A stretch of 64,000 bases of DNA from Corticium candelabrum (Eukaryota > Porifera > Homoscleromorpha > Homosclerophorida > Plakinidae). The notes beneath the pieces are model-generated. The model was not told the DNA's origin. It did no database searches and worked only from the letters and a program-made list of their open reading frames with translations. Shown here piece after piece: positions 50,961-63,627 of the stretch. The position numbers were made by a program, and so were the translations under genes. Positions within the stretch are counted from its first letter, which is position 1. Each line of letters opens with the position of its first letter. The stretch lies in contig NC_085087.1 in NCBI RefSeq assembly GCF_963422355.1, forward strand, positions 1,186,521 through 1,250,520, read 5' to 3'.

Positions 50961-51830
50961 CAGTGGGCAAACAAATCACACATACTCCCACATAACATTA
51001 CAGATGGCTAGTCTGTCCAAGATCAGTTTAGCATTATACCTCCAAAGACTAAAAGAAAGTTGTTGCAGTAAATACTGGATAGCTTTAGAGACCCGTTGTT
51101 GCTGTAGTTGAAACAGTTCTTCTTGCTATAATTTTTAAAATCTCTAAAGAACTAGGAGAACAAACTCCCAGTGTCTCTACAACTAGAGGATAGAAATCAC
51201 ATCCAGCTGTGTTAACTTCATCTTCATACTGTGCAATCTTCTCAGGAGTCTCCTCCAGCAGCTGCTGCTCCTGGTAGGGTGGCTGATTCTAGGAGATATG
51301 ATGCCTGTAGGGAATTCCTGACGGTCACATCAAAGCAGCTCGGCCCTGCAGGAAGTCAGGATGAAACACATCCCCTGGTCTGGCATTGTTGTGGCTGTTG
51401 CACCCTTGCTCCTTCTTGCAGTCACGGTTGTCAACAACAACTGTGTTGAAAATGACGTCACAAAGTGTGTCATGCGTTCTATTTCTTAGAGAGCCATGAC
51501 CACAACCCAAGACATGATCTCCATGTGGATCGATGACAGTACCACAAGGGCACCTAACGGATGAAGGAGGAGATCAGGAAACACAGGAATGCCAAGCCAC
51601 ATACGAAGAGCAACCATAAATTCCTGAGGAGACATGACCAGGCCTAATTTCTGATTAGGTATTGCCATAAGCCATGCCACAGAATGTCTGGCGGAGACTG
51701 AGTTGAGACATGCTTTATCTTGTAAGTTACTTTCAGCCTTGATTTTCCGTAGCAGTGGTGAGTCAAGAACGGCTTGGAATTCGCATTGTTTTTAGAAGCC
51801 TTGAAATCAATATCCTCATAGTTCACTTAC
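50961..51830 (-). pseudogene. RLE-type LINE 3' half (copy G)
   Basis: From right to left: RLKVTYKIK, AWLMAIPNQKLGLVMSPQEF, ALRMWLGIPVFPDL, GHGSLRNRTHDTLCDVIF, NARPGDVFHPDFLQGRAAL, FYPLVVETLGVCSPSSLEIL, and a tail ending in the LILDRLAICNV frame before the (TG)n. Frame changes near 51500 and 51330. It sits between GLYCTK and the coiled-coil/kinase gene. Confidence 0.82.
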
Positions 51831-52544
51831 GGGTTTGTAGTATAGGTTCGTTAACGCACGCAAGCATTATACGGGTGTGTGGATCGGGGACGTGTCACTA
51901 TAGCCAAACCCACTCTACACTAGTTAATTAATATCACTTTGGTCTCGCGCAGCCAGCTCCTCCCCCTTTTGACTTCGCAAATGATGGTCTGGGACACATC
52001 TTTTTGATTTCAACTGCACTACTTTGTGTTGCGCGCTTCTGTATTCTAGGACGATCTGTTTGTCTTCGTGCAGTGGTCTAATGTAAGCTTATTTCTAGCC
52101 ATCTCGTTACGTTATTCATACTATTGATATTGAGGTTGTTGCTGGCGTTCCTAATCTAGAGTGATATTGCTGGCGTTTCTAATCTAGACTGAGTTTATCG
52201 TTTTTTAAATGGAAGTTGAATGTTTTTGGAGGCGTGGTATGTTACACTGGACATTCGTGTGACTTGAGTTATATAGCTTATTAACTAGTTTTCTGCAACG
52301 CTAGTCTCGTTGAAAGCCATAAGAAGATCCTTCTTAGTAGACACTTAGCCATTGCTATTGCTGCTAGTATTTGCTTTGACTAGAGGAGCATAAGAATTAT
52401 ATAATAACGTGTACTAAATCATATATGGTCGATCATGCTAATAACTGAAGTGATGGAACGAGATAGTTAATAGTTCTGGAAAGCGATCAATGCAAGAAGC
52501 AATTTAGCTGGGAACAGTGACATTTGCTTGCAGCTCTGGTGCTG

Positions 52545-52545
52545 C

Positions 52546-52576
<31 letters not shown>

Positions 52577-52578
52577 CG
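52545..52578 (+). repeat. (GCT/CTG)n trinucleotide repeat
   Basis: Imperfect CTG repeat about 140 bp upstream of the coiled-coil/kinase start codon, in its probable 5' untranslated or promoter region. Confidence 0.85.
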
Positions 52579-52720
52579 TCTATAGGCATTTGTTCTAGGT
52601 AATGGTATAAATAATGTCACTATGGTGGTTTTATGGCCTCTGTAAAATGCGATTGGTTGCAAGATTTACATGTGCTACAATGTTTTTGCTAGTGAGGGTA
52701 CCTGCTAGTTGACTGTGGAA

Positions 52721-53294
52721 ATGAACAAGCTTTCTCAAAATCATGCAGTGTTTGCCCGTGCTGACTGGAAAGCAGTTGATGCTGACTTGGAATACAGAAT
52801 TGATCAGCTACGAAAAGAAATCATGAACAAAGACACTGAAATTTTTCAACTGATGAAACAGAGAGAAGAACTAGACCTTCAATTCTCATGTGCTTTTAAA
52901 GAAAAGGAAGAGCTTTTGAACCAAAGAAATACAGAAAGCCATTTGTTAAAAAGTGTCGGTGATGAATTGGCATCAATCTCAAGTCAGCTGGATGCTTCAA
53001 ATGAGGTAATGGAAATAGAACAAGATGGAATTAAACGAGAAGTTGATGGACTGAGGGAAGATCTGGCCAAGTATAAGTCAGAGTTATCACGCAGACAGCG
53101 AGCAGTTGAGATAATGAATGCTCAAACTCAGCACTATCGAAATGAAAATGATCGGTTGGATGGCCTTCAAACAGAAATGGAAGACAAGTGTCGACAATTG
53201 CAGCAAAAGGTGAAGGACAGTGAGAAGGTATTAGGAGTTCCAATTAAAGCTATACAAAGGACTAAAATTGAACTAGGCAAAGGTGCATATGGAG
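52721..53294 (+). CDS. First exon of a coiled-coil protein kinase-like gene (partial)
   Basis: ATG at 52721 opens about 191 codons, rich in Glu, Lys, Gln and Leu in heptads (for example LEYRIDQLRKEIMNKDTEIF, then KSELSRRQRAVEIM). The exon then passes into VLGVPIKAIQRTKIELGKGA followed by YG and a good donor (gtaggt) at 53295. ELGKGAYG is the glycine-rich loop of a protein kinase, so the exon looks like an N-terminal coiled coil joined to a kinase domain. No following kinase exon is recognisable before the retrotransposon run at 55.1 kb, so the gene is split by a long intron, truncated, or interrupted. The exact family is not recognised; a TTG 12 bp upstream is not taken as the start. Confidence 0.7.
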
Positions 53295-55110
53295 GTAGGT
53301 GTAGGTGTGGTTGTACTGTAGTTTTCTGCATTTATTTAGTGTACTGGTAATTGAAGCTGAGTTACAGTGTTGCTTCTACAGCTATGAGCAAGCGAGCCTT
53401 CTGAAAACCACAACAGAATTTTCACGAAGAATTACAAAATTTAAAATACTATTTCCTTTAATTAATTAACCCTTGCAGTGTACTCGCTGGTACACTAGAG
53501 AGCACAGCCAGATGTACTAAAAATTGATCTAAAATTGTACAAAGCAACTATCATTTCACTTGACTGCAGACTTTTTAAGTATTCTGCAGTGGTCCAATAT
53601 GAGAGTTATCACATATGGGACATAAATATCACAATGTTATAGTCCTCGCATAAGTCACAAAGTGATGATTTCACGTTAGAAGTTGCAGACAGGTACTTTC
53701 TGGCAAGTGCAAATGATGATCAGTGTCAGAGTACAATACATAAATAAGTGGAAAATGTGGACAAGAAACACATTTTCTGTTTAACATATTATAACTTTAC
53801 GCTTTTCTCAAATTCTTAGAAATTATTGTAAGGCACTGATTTTGTTTCAAACATGTAGTACTACTATTTATTTGAACTTTTTTTGAAAAATTCTCTTTGA
53901 TGTAGTGTCCAGCCCTCACCATAAAATTTCACTGCAATATAGATATACTATTTACAACTCGCTTTCTCTACAGTTATGGGTTTGTTTAGGTGATAAATAT
54001 GGTAACCTGGTGTTGTATAAATTTATAAACTATTAAATTTGTATGAAGAGGGCGGGTATCTACTGGATGCGGCTGCAAAACAGGTATATAACATGAATAT
54101 ATTCAGTAAAAGGTCCGACTGAACTGGCTTCACAGAAATTTGGCAATTAATTCTATTTGTGGAATATGACAAGACGGTTGGATTCAGTGAGGTAGATTCG
54201 AAGGCTAAATCTTATGCAGCTATTACTTTGTATGGTTAGTTAATTATCAAGTTGATCAAACTATTGGCTATAACTTGCTTGCTGAAAGCAAGCAAGTTGT
54301 CAATATCTATCCTTTATGCTTCAATGGGTACAATTGGCAATTGCATATTTTTGTTTAGCGATGTTGTGTTGCAAGTACTGTATTTTCTGTCGTTGAACTC
54401 GGGATTTTGTTCTGCTAGTACAGCAGGGCTTCTAGAGTCTGAACTGCTTTGTCTAAGATGCATTAGAACTGTGCTCAACTATACACTACTTACTTAATAT
54501 GCCATGGTGCGCATGTGCAGCAAAAGCATGCAGTAGTTACTTCGTGTGTTGTTATTGTTGTGTCTACTTGAAAGATGGATCTTAATGACAAGAAGACTCT
54601 TTAGGTAAGAAGCGATGTTTTTGGATATGCAAGCTAAAGCTTCGTACTTGTTTTGTGGGTGATTTCTCGGTGTCCCCCCGCTTGCAGCCAGTTAATCGTG
54701 CATCAAAGCACCAAAGCAGTGTATCTGGTGTCACAAATGATACCACCTGACCCTCCATATTTTCGTAGACTCGACGGGCTGAGCAGCCCCGAGTAGAGCT
54801 CGTGCAACCGATTCGGTTCGCGCACACCACTGGTCATATTCACGGCGCTACGACCAATATTAAAATTGTTCTATCGAAGTTGGAGAGGTGGTCGAAACTT
54901 GGTAGCCGAAACGTGAAAACGAGGTCACGAAACAGATTTTTGCACTCTAGCTATTAGATTAGTAGTATTCTTTCAGATTCTAAGACTCTATCAACCACAA
55001 TACTCGTTTTCATCTACGGCTATATCCCGAAAATGGGAGACATGCCCCTAGCATCACACATCGCTAAGAAGGTGCCGGTCTCCTGAACGAACTAGACGGT
55101 CAACGAGAGC
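53295..55110. other. Probable intron or spacer after the coiled-coil exon
   Basis: AT-rich to 54500, then higher GC. No kinase motifs (VAVK, HRD, DFG) were found in any frame by eye. A minus-strand open frame at 54582-54830 is unrecognised. Confidence 0.4.
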
Positions 55111-55123
55111 GAGTGCCACACAG

Positions 55124-58100
55124 ATGGATGCAGTTCAGGCAAAGGAGTGCAGCGACCCATACCCACCAGGTTTCAAGGTGCTTTCGCAGCGTGTGGAGAA
55201 ATTTAGTGGTCGTAATGGAGAAAATAATTTGATGTTTGGCTGTTGGATTTTGTGTCAATTCAAGTTGACCAATGAACAAGAAGCTTCTAGGCCTCAAAGA
55301 TCGAGTTCCAAGTTTTCGTGTTACAGGTGTGGAGAAATAGGACATTTAGCACGAGACTGTCATGCTGAAAGAAACGAGAGCAAGGGCAGTGCGCCTAGCT
55401 TTGGAAAGAAGGCAAGTGCCCGTCAAGTATATTCTAAGACACGGGAGCCATCTGCTAGTGAGGAAGTTGAAGCCAACAAACTGTTGTGCGAATTACATTC
55501 TTCTGACTCAGGAGAAGTTCGCGAGATTCGGGTGATTGACAAGGGGAGCAAACAACGCTTGGCAAATGTCTAAATACAGGGTGTGGCACTGGAGCACACA
55601 TAACCATCATGAGATGTAAGCTGTTCTGATAGGTGGCAGCTGTTGCTCACTTGTGGAAGAAAGATTTTAGAAAAGCGGACAAGATACCCCGTACTTACAA
55701 TCGCCAAACCTTCCAGCTAGATGGCGGAATGGATCTGGATGTGAGTTTTGGGGCAGGACAATGCGCACACCAGTTTGCTTGAAAGCTGATGCTCGTGATT
55801 CGCTGTTGGTGTCGGAAGAGGTTTGCCGACAATTGGGTAATTGTTACCTACCATCACGAGGTGGAAGTTGGAGAACATCTGGGGAGAACGACCAAGCCAA
55901 AATGCAATGGAACAGGCGCTTGTTCCTGTTGTTTGTGTTTGCCTGATAGGGTCAGTAAGCATACCGGCTGGTTACAGCACAGTGGTCCACGTTCTGCTTG
56001 ACAAGCAGTGTGAGACTTGCGCGACGTGGGTACTGGAACAAGCTCCCGTGTGCACAGAACGACTGGCTTGCGACCTGATGATGCAGTGCTACAGCTCTCA
56101 GACGAAGGGTTGGTCTTTGTGCGGGTATCTAGCCCTTATGGTTTCGGGGGAGGTGTTGCCAGATGGAATGGTGCTCAGTAAGGCGGTGGAAGCAACCGTG
56201 ATCTCCCTGCGGAGGTTGACGCCTGTAGACTATTGCGCGTACGTGAGAGGACTAAGCTCCGAGAGAAGGACAAACGACCGACGAAGAAGGCAAAGCTCCT
56301 GGAAACCCTGAACAACCTGACTTCCCGAACGAGAAAAAAGGGAGCTATTAGATTTCCATGCAGATCTACATAAGGCCTTCAGCTTGGAAGGCGAACGGGG
56401 AGAGACAAATCTTATCCAGCTAGAAATTAGAGCGGGCGATTCGTCTTCCATTAGACAACAGCTACGACGGATGCCTTATGCAGCAAGAAAAGAGGTGGCC
56501 AGGCAATTGAAGAAAATGCAAGAAGACGGAGTCATACAGTGATCCAAATCACCGCCCAGTGGTCCTAGTACAACAGAAGGACGGCTCTTGTCGCTTTTGC
56601 GTGGATTATAGGATGCTGAATTCTGTCACAAAGGCAGATGCATATCCGCTGCCTTGTGTCGACGACCTTCTCGACCAGCTGGCAAAGTCAAAGTACTTTA
56701 CGACTCTCGACTTGGCATCTGGGTTTTGGCAGATTCGGGTACACCAGGACTCGCAAGAGAAGACCGCGTTTGTAAGGCCACAAGGCCTTTTTGAGTTTAG
56801 GGTCATGGCCTTTGGGCTGACGAATGCGCCAAGCATTTTCCAACGCTTTATGCAGCAGGTGTTGAGAGGCCTCAACCGAGCAGACGGTCCGAGTTTTGTT
56901 TCTGCATATCTAGACGACATTCTCGTGTACTCCTCATCTCTAGAGGAGCACCTGGACCATCTACGCCAGATCATAAACCGATTGCGAGAGGTCGGTCTAA
57001 AGTTGAAGCCAACGAAATGCCATTCCTCTCGAAAACAAGTGAACTACTTGGTCATGTAATTACAGCTAGCAGGCCTGAAGCCTAATTCCAGTCTTGTCAA
57101 CTCAATCCTGGAGTTTCCAGTTTCTCGATCAGTTCAGGATCTCCGACGTTTCCTAGGTCTTGCGTCCTATTATAGAAGGTTCATTCGTTCCTTTGTCAAG
57201 ATAGCACAGCCACTTTACGAGTTAACTCGAAAGGACACTGACTTTTGTTGGTCTGAAAGGTGCAAGTCTGCTTTCGAGGACCTGAAGAATAATAGGCTTG
57301 CCTGCCCTCCCGTTCTGGCGTACTTCTCGTTTGACCTAGACTTTGCAGTGGAAACTGACTCTTCTATCCAGAGCCTTGGCGCTGTGTTCAGAAACAAGCT
57401 GATGGAAAGCTGCACCGCATAGCCTTTGCCAGTCGCGGTCTCTCTCGATCCGAGAAAAACTATGGAATCACAGAACTTGAAACGGTAGCTGTCGTCTGGG
57501 CCATGTCGCATTTCCACTACTCTCTGTACGTCTATAGCGTGGTAATATATATGAATCACACAGCTGTAAGAGCTATCTCGGAGACCTCAAGCTCTTCAGG
57601 TAAACACGCCAGGTGGTGCAACAAAGTCTTTGCGAGCCGGTGAAGGATGTTCGAATCGTCTACCGAGATTGTAAAGACAATGTGTGCGCTGATGCGCTGT
57701 TACGTAGCTCTCAAGACCTCCGGTCAAGGAGAGAAGGTAGCGAGGATGACAGTAGAGTAACAGTGGTTTCGGAATTACCTGCCCCTGCTTCCGACGATAT
57801 ACTAACCTTACTGCAGAGCTCGGGCAAAGAGCGTGGTCTCGTCTGATTTCTCAGTGCAACAAAGTAAGGACCCAGAGACGAGGCGAATAACTACATATCT
57901 AGAAGAAGGATTGTTGCCTGATAATCTCCAGCTGGCTCGAAGAACTGCCACTGAGGCTATGTCTTTCTGCTTAATCGACAAAATCCTTTACTACATCGAC
58001 CTTAGCCAACCTAATGTAAAGCGTACAGTCGTACGTCTCCATATGAGAGAAACTGTGCTGGCTGACACACATGGTGGCGTCATGGCCGGCTATTTCTCTG

Positions 58101-59670
58101 GCCCATGAACATATAGAGCCCTGATAAGGCACTGGTGGTGGCCGCGGGAGTACCTAGACACCACTGAGTTCTGCAAGCACTTCCCGTCATTTTTTACAGT
58201 AGCTGGTACTTGCCTGAAGAACAAACCGCCTTTGGTTCCAATTCCAGTACAACGTCCCTTCCATCTGGTCGGTGTTAACATAATGGACTTACCCACGACT
58301 GCCCGGGGAAACAAACATGTCGTCGTGTTTCAAGACTTTCACTAAGTGGGCTCATGTCTTTCCAGTATCTGACCAAAAGACCATACGGATAGCTAGACTG
58401 TTGGCGGAAGAGTTTGTTCCGTTTTTAGAATACCGGAGTCTTTGTTATCAGACCGAGGCGCCAATCTGCTGTCTCACTTGATGCTCGACGTGTGGAATGA
58501 AGAAGTTCAATACCACCACATACCATCCTCAGTGCGTCGGTATGGTTGAACGATTTAACAGGACCTTAAAGGCTACGCTGCGCAATCATGCTGCTCAGTT
58601 TGGGCTTCAATGGGATGACTACCTACCCAGCCTATTGTGGCTTATCGTAGCTCTCCACATGAGTCAACGGGTGAGAAACCATCATACTTATTGTTCGGCA
58701 TGGATTGTCATTCTCCTACTGAGGCAGCACTGTTACCAACCTTCTCTGTAGAGTCGACCAATGTTTCTGATTATAGCTCTTGTATCAGTGGGCTTAACAA
58801 CGTTGAGTAAGTCGTACCTACGGCGAAAGGTATAATCGCTGAATGCATTAATATATTTTATTGCTCCAAGAATGGAAGATGCCCCAGCTAAATGTTAACT
58901 AAAATTGCCATATCAACTGACCCTTCTTTACTACATCAACAAAAATGCTAATACCAAGCTGATGCTTCAACCCCAAATTGATGGTGTTGGGTAAACTGAT
59001 AAACTCTATAGAGCAGCTCATCCTGTCCATGGGAAATGCACGGAAGACCGCGACCGAGTGCATCCGGAGAGCTCAGAAGAGGTACAAGTATCAATATGGC
59101 AAGAAGGCCACGCCCAACTCCTGCCTGATACGGGAATGGGTACCGATCAAGTTTCCCCAGGATGAAACGGGTGAGCAGCGGAAATTATCCAGGCCTTGGC
59201 GTGGTCAATACCGTATTTTAGAAATCAGCGGAACGGATATCACTGCTTTGAAAGTCTACTTTCCGGACGAGGGCCAAATTCAGGTACAGCAGTCAAGCAT
59301 GTGTAAGTGTCCGGTAGGATTCTCCGCGGGGTACTACTGGTACGGCAGAAAGCGGGCTTGCCTTGGTGGCCCCCAAATGAGTTCAGGGTATATTGGTTTA
59401 TTGTAGTGGCAATGACACCGCAGAGGACCACGGTGTTGCCAAGGGCGCTATGGCACGCCAACAGTCTACACAAACGGATCAGTTCGGTAGCTGCAGCTCT
59501 GAGGATGCTCCGTCACAAGCGGATGACTTCCTGGAGCAGACTTGCGTACCAGGACAGACGGCTCATCAGCAGAAGAGTCATTCGTATGAGCTCAGGAAAA
59601 GCAGCGTGTTACCTAGAAACGGATACTAGAGCACAAGCTTGGGACAAGCTTCTCTTGAGGCGACGAGTAA
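55124..59670 (+). mobile_element. Gypsy-type LTR retrotransposon 1, decayed
   Basis: In order: a short gag with a zinc knuckle CYRCGEIGHLARDC (55319-55360); a damaged aspartic protease region (VNTGCGTGAH near 55575 where DTGA is expected); reverse transcriptase from about 56330 with FTTLDLASGFWQIRV, GLTNAPSIFQRFM and an intact catalytic YLDDILVYS (about 56907); RNase H in pieces (57.2-57.7 kb, NVCADALLR); integrase (57.85-58.75 kb) with VNIMDLP, LLSDRGANLL and VERFNRTLKATL giving D, D and E; and a C-terminal RKLSRPWRGQYRIL segment. Many stops and frameshifts, and about 180 unrelated bases at 58.8-58.98 kb. No 5' LTR was recognised. Confidence 0.88.
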
Positions 59671-59870
59671 TGTAACAGCCCGTTGCGTTGAAGTTGTGTT
59701 GTGTTTACTAGCAGTAGAAGAGTGGGGGTTACGGGTGCGCATGCGTGATATAGAGGAGAGGCGCGAAGTTGTTTTAACAAGGCTAAGAACGTTGACGAGC
59801 TCTGAGAACGTTCCGCGCGTTACATATGCAAGTCGTCAGACAAATCCAGCTGAAGGGTAATATGCTCCAA
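59671..59870 (+). repeat. Probable 3' LTR start of Gypsy 1
   Basis: Sequence beginning TGTAACAGCCCG right after the integrase 3' region and a purine-rich stretch (GAGGCGACGAGTAA). TG start and position fit an LTR. The end was not determined because no second copy is present. Confidence 0.45.
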
Positions 59871-59878
59871 GGGAGTTA

Positions 59879-61016
59879 TAGATTGCAACTCTTGTTTATG
59901 TAGTAGAGCACTTTGAGGTTTATAAGTTGGGAACTCCAGGCACTACCCTGATCACCAGGCACTTGCCTCGGCTATTCTTACACACTTTGAGAGTCAGACA
60001 AGAGGGCTTTTAGCACGCTGGTATTTGAAGCTTTCAAGATTTTTGCCCAAGTTACGTTTGCAGTATAAGCCAGGCCATACAAACACTGGCTGATGCTTTA
60101 TCACGATTTTCCAGCGAGGGTGGAGAAGTGCTCTTCATTTGTGAAGTTTACAAGAGTGATACAGTGCTGGAGAGTGTGCAAGAGCAACAGGGGATGACGA
60201 CATAAACCAACTGCTACCCTATCTGGATTGTAAGGAGCTCCCTATTGACTCACGTAATAGGGACAGATTACTTAGTCGAGCACATAAAGATAGTATCTTT
60301 TCACTTTCCAGCTAAGAAGCTGCTATCAACGCTTAGTTTGATGTGGTACTGGCCTGGCATGAGAGCAGATGTGTGTCGCAAGTGTGTGAGAGGTGTATAA
60401 TCTGTGCAAGAGCAAGGAAGAACCCACCACTGAAAAGCATTTCTGTTGGTGGGCCAATTGAGTGTATTGGCATGGACTTTAAGCAGATGGATGTGAGTCG
60501 TCATGGAAATTGTTATGCCTTGGTATTTCAAAATTATTTGTTGAAATGGCCGAAGGCGTATCCAGTGCTTGATAGGACAGTGCAGGCAGTAGCTCGTTGC
60601 CTAGCTGAATTTGTATGGAGGCATGGTGTCCCGGCCAAGATTATTCATGATCGTGCAGCAGAGCTTTCAGATGTATTTGAAGGAACTGCACAGATACCCT
60701 ATAGGAATTAAACAGTGACCAACATCAGATGGGCATCCTCAAACTGATTGACTCATAGAAAGACTGAATCGAACGTTAAAGCAGATGCTATCCAAGGTAA
60801 TCTGTAAAGGAGACAAGACTTGGACGAGTTACTAGGTCCTATTGTTTCGCATATCGGACAGCTCCACAAACATCTACCGGGGAGACACCATTCATACTAG
60901 TATATAGAAGAGACTCCAGAGTTCCAACAAGTCTGGAGTTCGATCACCCCCGTTCTATTTCTGCAATGGTAGCCACAGATTATGGCAAAGAATTGTGGAA
61001 GGAATAGTCCGTGGGC
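59879..61016 (+). pseudogene. Gypsy-type element 2: RNase H end and integrase
   Basis: RWYLKLSRFLPKLRLQYKPG then HTNTLADALSRF marks the RNase H end. MWYWPGMRADVCRKC is the integrase zinc region. ECIGMDFKQMD, KIIHDRAAELSD and LIERLNRTLKQML supply the D, D and E positions. Stops and frame changes near 60395, 60710 and 60750. gag, protease and RT of this copy are absent on its left. Confidence 0.8.
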
Positions 61017-61312
61017 CAAGTCCAGAATTGTGACTTTACCTTGCACCCCATTGCAAACCATTTTCTTTCCGGCCTATTCTATGTAATTGTTTGTGGTGAT
61101 TACGAAACAGATGTTTTTATTAGCATCAGAGTGTCCAAAGTTTACTAAAACAGCGTTTTCTTAAATTAAAAATGTTGCCATAGTAACCAATATGTAAAAT
61201 TAGAAAGAGAAGTCGGATTTGCTATCAAAAACTTTTAGGTATTCTTAATTAAAGCAAAAATCAGATGTATTTAACGGAGCTCAATGTATCATTTAACACA
61301 CGCACGCACGCC

Positions 61313-61425
61313 CTGTAGGATATATTGACTTGCCAATGCGTAGCTGGGAGAGTTGTGTATACCGGCATTTGTAACTAGCCGCCAGCGTTGGTAACTAGCC
61401 AGAGAAGGAGGAACCAAACATAACA
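61313..61425 (+). repeat. Possible LTR end and primer-binding region
   Basis: A stretch ending …ACATAACA is followed by GTGGCGACGAGGATGG. The TGGCGAC- start just after an LTR-like CA end is the usual form of a tRNA primer-binding site before gag. The LTR's left edge is uncertain (61082 or 61313), and no second copy is available. Confidence 0.4.
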
Positions 61426-61436
61426 GTGGCGACGAG

Positions 61437-63210
61437 GATGGTGCTATTTGGCAGTATTGAAGGGTACATCCAGCAACCGATTGCATAATATGTGGAAAGG
61501 CTGGACCAGTTTTTCGCCGCAAATGATGTACTGATGGGGGAGACTTGACATTTAGACAGAAATCAAAGCAGCGAGGTATTTTCTTGTCTTCAATAGGCAC
61601 AGAAACGTATGCACTGCTAAAAGACTTAGTACAGCACAGTGCCAGCTATTGTAAGCAACAAGGTAAACGAACAGATGAAAGAAGCGGTGAAGCAGCATCT
61701 CAGGCTGGCCTAGGAGGATAATAGCCGAAAGGTTTTGTTTCCACACCCATGAACAATGTCCGAACGAGACAGCGATACAATTCGCTGCGGCACTGCATAA
61801 CTTTACAAAGTGTTCGACCACGTACCGATTTCCAGGAATCTTCCTTCAGGAGTTACAGAAGCATCGTTTGTATGCGTTTTGTGGCACAGCGACATAAAAG
61901 AAATTACTGACGGAAGAAGAGTTCACATATGAACAAGCAGTCAAGATAGTGGCGAGTCACGAAAGGGCTGAAACGGAGGCTGCAACTTCACGGGAATCTG
62001 CATCAGCAATCCCGGTAAGCATGGATGCCATGCCATGCAAAAAAGAAGATTAAGTCAACTTCTGACAAAAAACATGTCATCACTGTTGATGGAAGGGCCG
62101 TGAACTGCAACAGTGCAGACTTAGGGAATACGTTGATTTGAATGACAATGCTTATGCGACATTGCAACTGCATGTTCAGCCAAAAGGAGAATTCGGAAGG
62201 GCCAAATCAAACTTCTGTGCGTGCAAATTGAGCGCATCAAGTAGTGGAGAACTCAGAGGATGAAGAGGTTCTATACCAAGTGCAAGTGATTACAACTGCA
62301 AGCAAGAAACTGTTAATGCACAGGGTAGACAGCAGCAACATCACGGATACGTCATGTGATTTGGAGGAGACTTGTCACGTACCCATGGTAGGACTATAGG
62401 GAAGAAAAACAGACAGAGACAAGGTGAACCAAGGACCTACCTATTATGGTGAGTGTGCAGATGGAAGGGCAAACCGCAAACATGGAATTGGATGCCGACT
62501 CAGAGAGAACGTTGTGTCAGCCAGAAGGTTTTTCTCAATGGGAAACAGAAACAGAATCCCCATTCCGAAGACAAAGTAAAACTATGTACATTCACAGGAA
62601 GACAGATTGAGATGGTCGTAGAAGTCATAGTGAACGTAGAGCACAATCTGCTAAACTACCATTAGTACTACATATAGTACAGGGCAAAGTCGCCCTAAGG
62701 TTGTTAGGGAAAGACTAGTTAGAATACATACAGTTGGATTGGAATATAATCAAGCAGGTTCATCAAGCGAGGGACTGCAGGATATGTTAGGTCGACACGC
62801 AGAGTTGTTCGCATTTGGAGTAGGCACCATCAAAAATCAAAAGATCAATTAAGTGCAAGCCAAGTTTCAAATATCTCAAGGGACCACGCCAAATTATGTT
62901 TGTAGAAGTATATGGCTGATACCCTACGCTCTGAAGGCGATTGTAGAGGCCAAATTGGATAGAATGGAGTCAAAGAGAACAATAGAGAAAGTCAAATTTT
63001 CAAACTGGGGTACACCCCTAGTATTTAGTTCGAAGAGTGACAGCAACGTCCACCTATGTGGCGACTGAAAACAACTGTTAATCTTAATTGGAGGTCAATC
63101 AGTACCCACTTCTTATCGTATAATAGCTGTTTGAACAAGCTGGGTGGAAGTGCAAAGTTTACAAGACTAGACATGGCAAACTCTTACTATCAGGTACGAT
63201 TCGATATAAG
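61437..63210 (+). pseudogene. Gypsy-type element 3: gag, protease and RT start, truncated
   Basis: A gag-like region at 61.43-62.3 kb (fragments only). A protease-like region near 62.45-62.65 kb contains KVALRLLGKD then LEYIQLDW at 62.69-62.74 kb. RT start: ELFAFGVGTIKNQK, KAIVEAKLDRMESKRTIEKV, NWGTPLVFSSKSDSNVHLCG, then KFTRLDMANSYYQV (motif A). It is cut at about 63210 by a MITE. All frames are broken repeatedly. Confidence 0.75.
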
Positions 63211-63221
63211 GCTGGTACTCA

Positions 63222-63517
63222 ATATGCGACGGAGAGCTATTCGTCACGATCCGTCAAACCACATCAAAGGCGCCGCTCAAGACAGGCGACAGACGGATGG
63301 CTTGACGGAGCGTTGATGGACGGATAGAATCGATTCTATTTTCCGGCTCCGTGGGAAGTTGACGTACCGCAACAGGAATTAATTTGTACTGTACCCAATC
63401 AGCGAAGCGCAAAACGAGGATCGCAACGGAATGTACACGTATTGTGAACACGACGGAGAGCTGTCCGTCACGATCACTGTTCGTGACGTCTCCGTAGCAT
63501 ATTGTGAACCAGCCTTT
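63222..63517. mobile_element. MITE with AAGGCTGGT…CAATATG ends
   Basis: About 296 bp; AAGGCTGGTACTCAATATGC pairs with GCATATTGTGAACCAGCCTT. The interior has ACGGAGAGCT(A/G)TYCGTCACGATC at both sides. End type as in the MITE at 8343. It truncates Gypsy 3 in RT motif A. Confidence 0.75.
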
Positions 63518-63627
63518 AGCCTCCAGAGTCACAGTGACATTGCATACGCATTGGAGGATTGTTAAACGGTATCGGAGATTGCTTATGAATCATGTCAGCA
63601 CCCGCGATGTATCAGCAAATCATGGAA

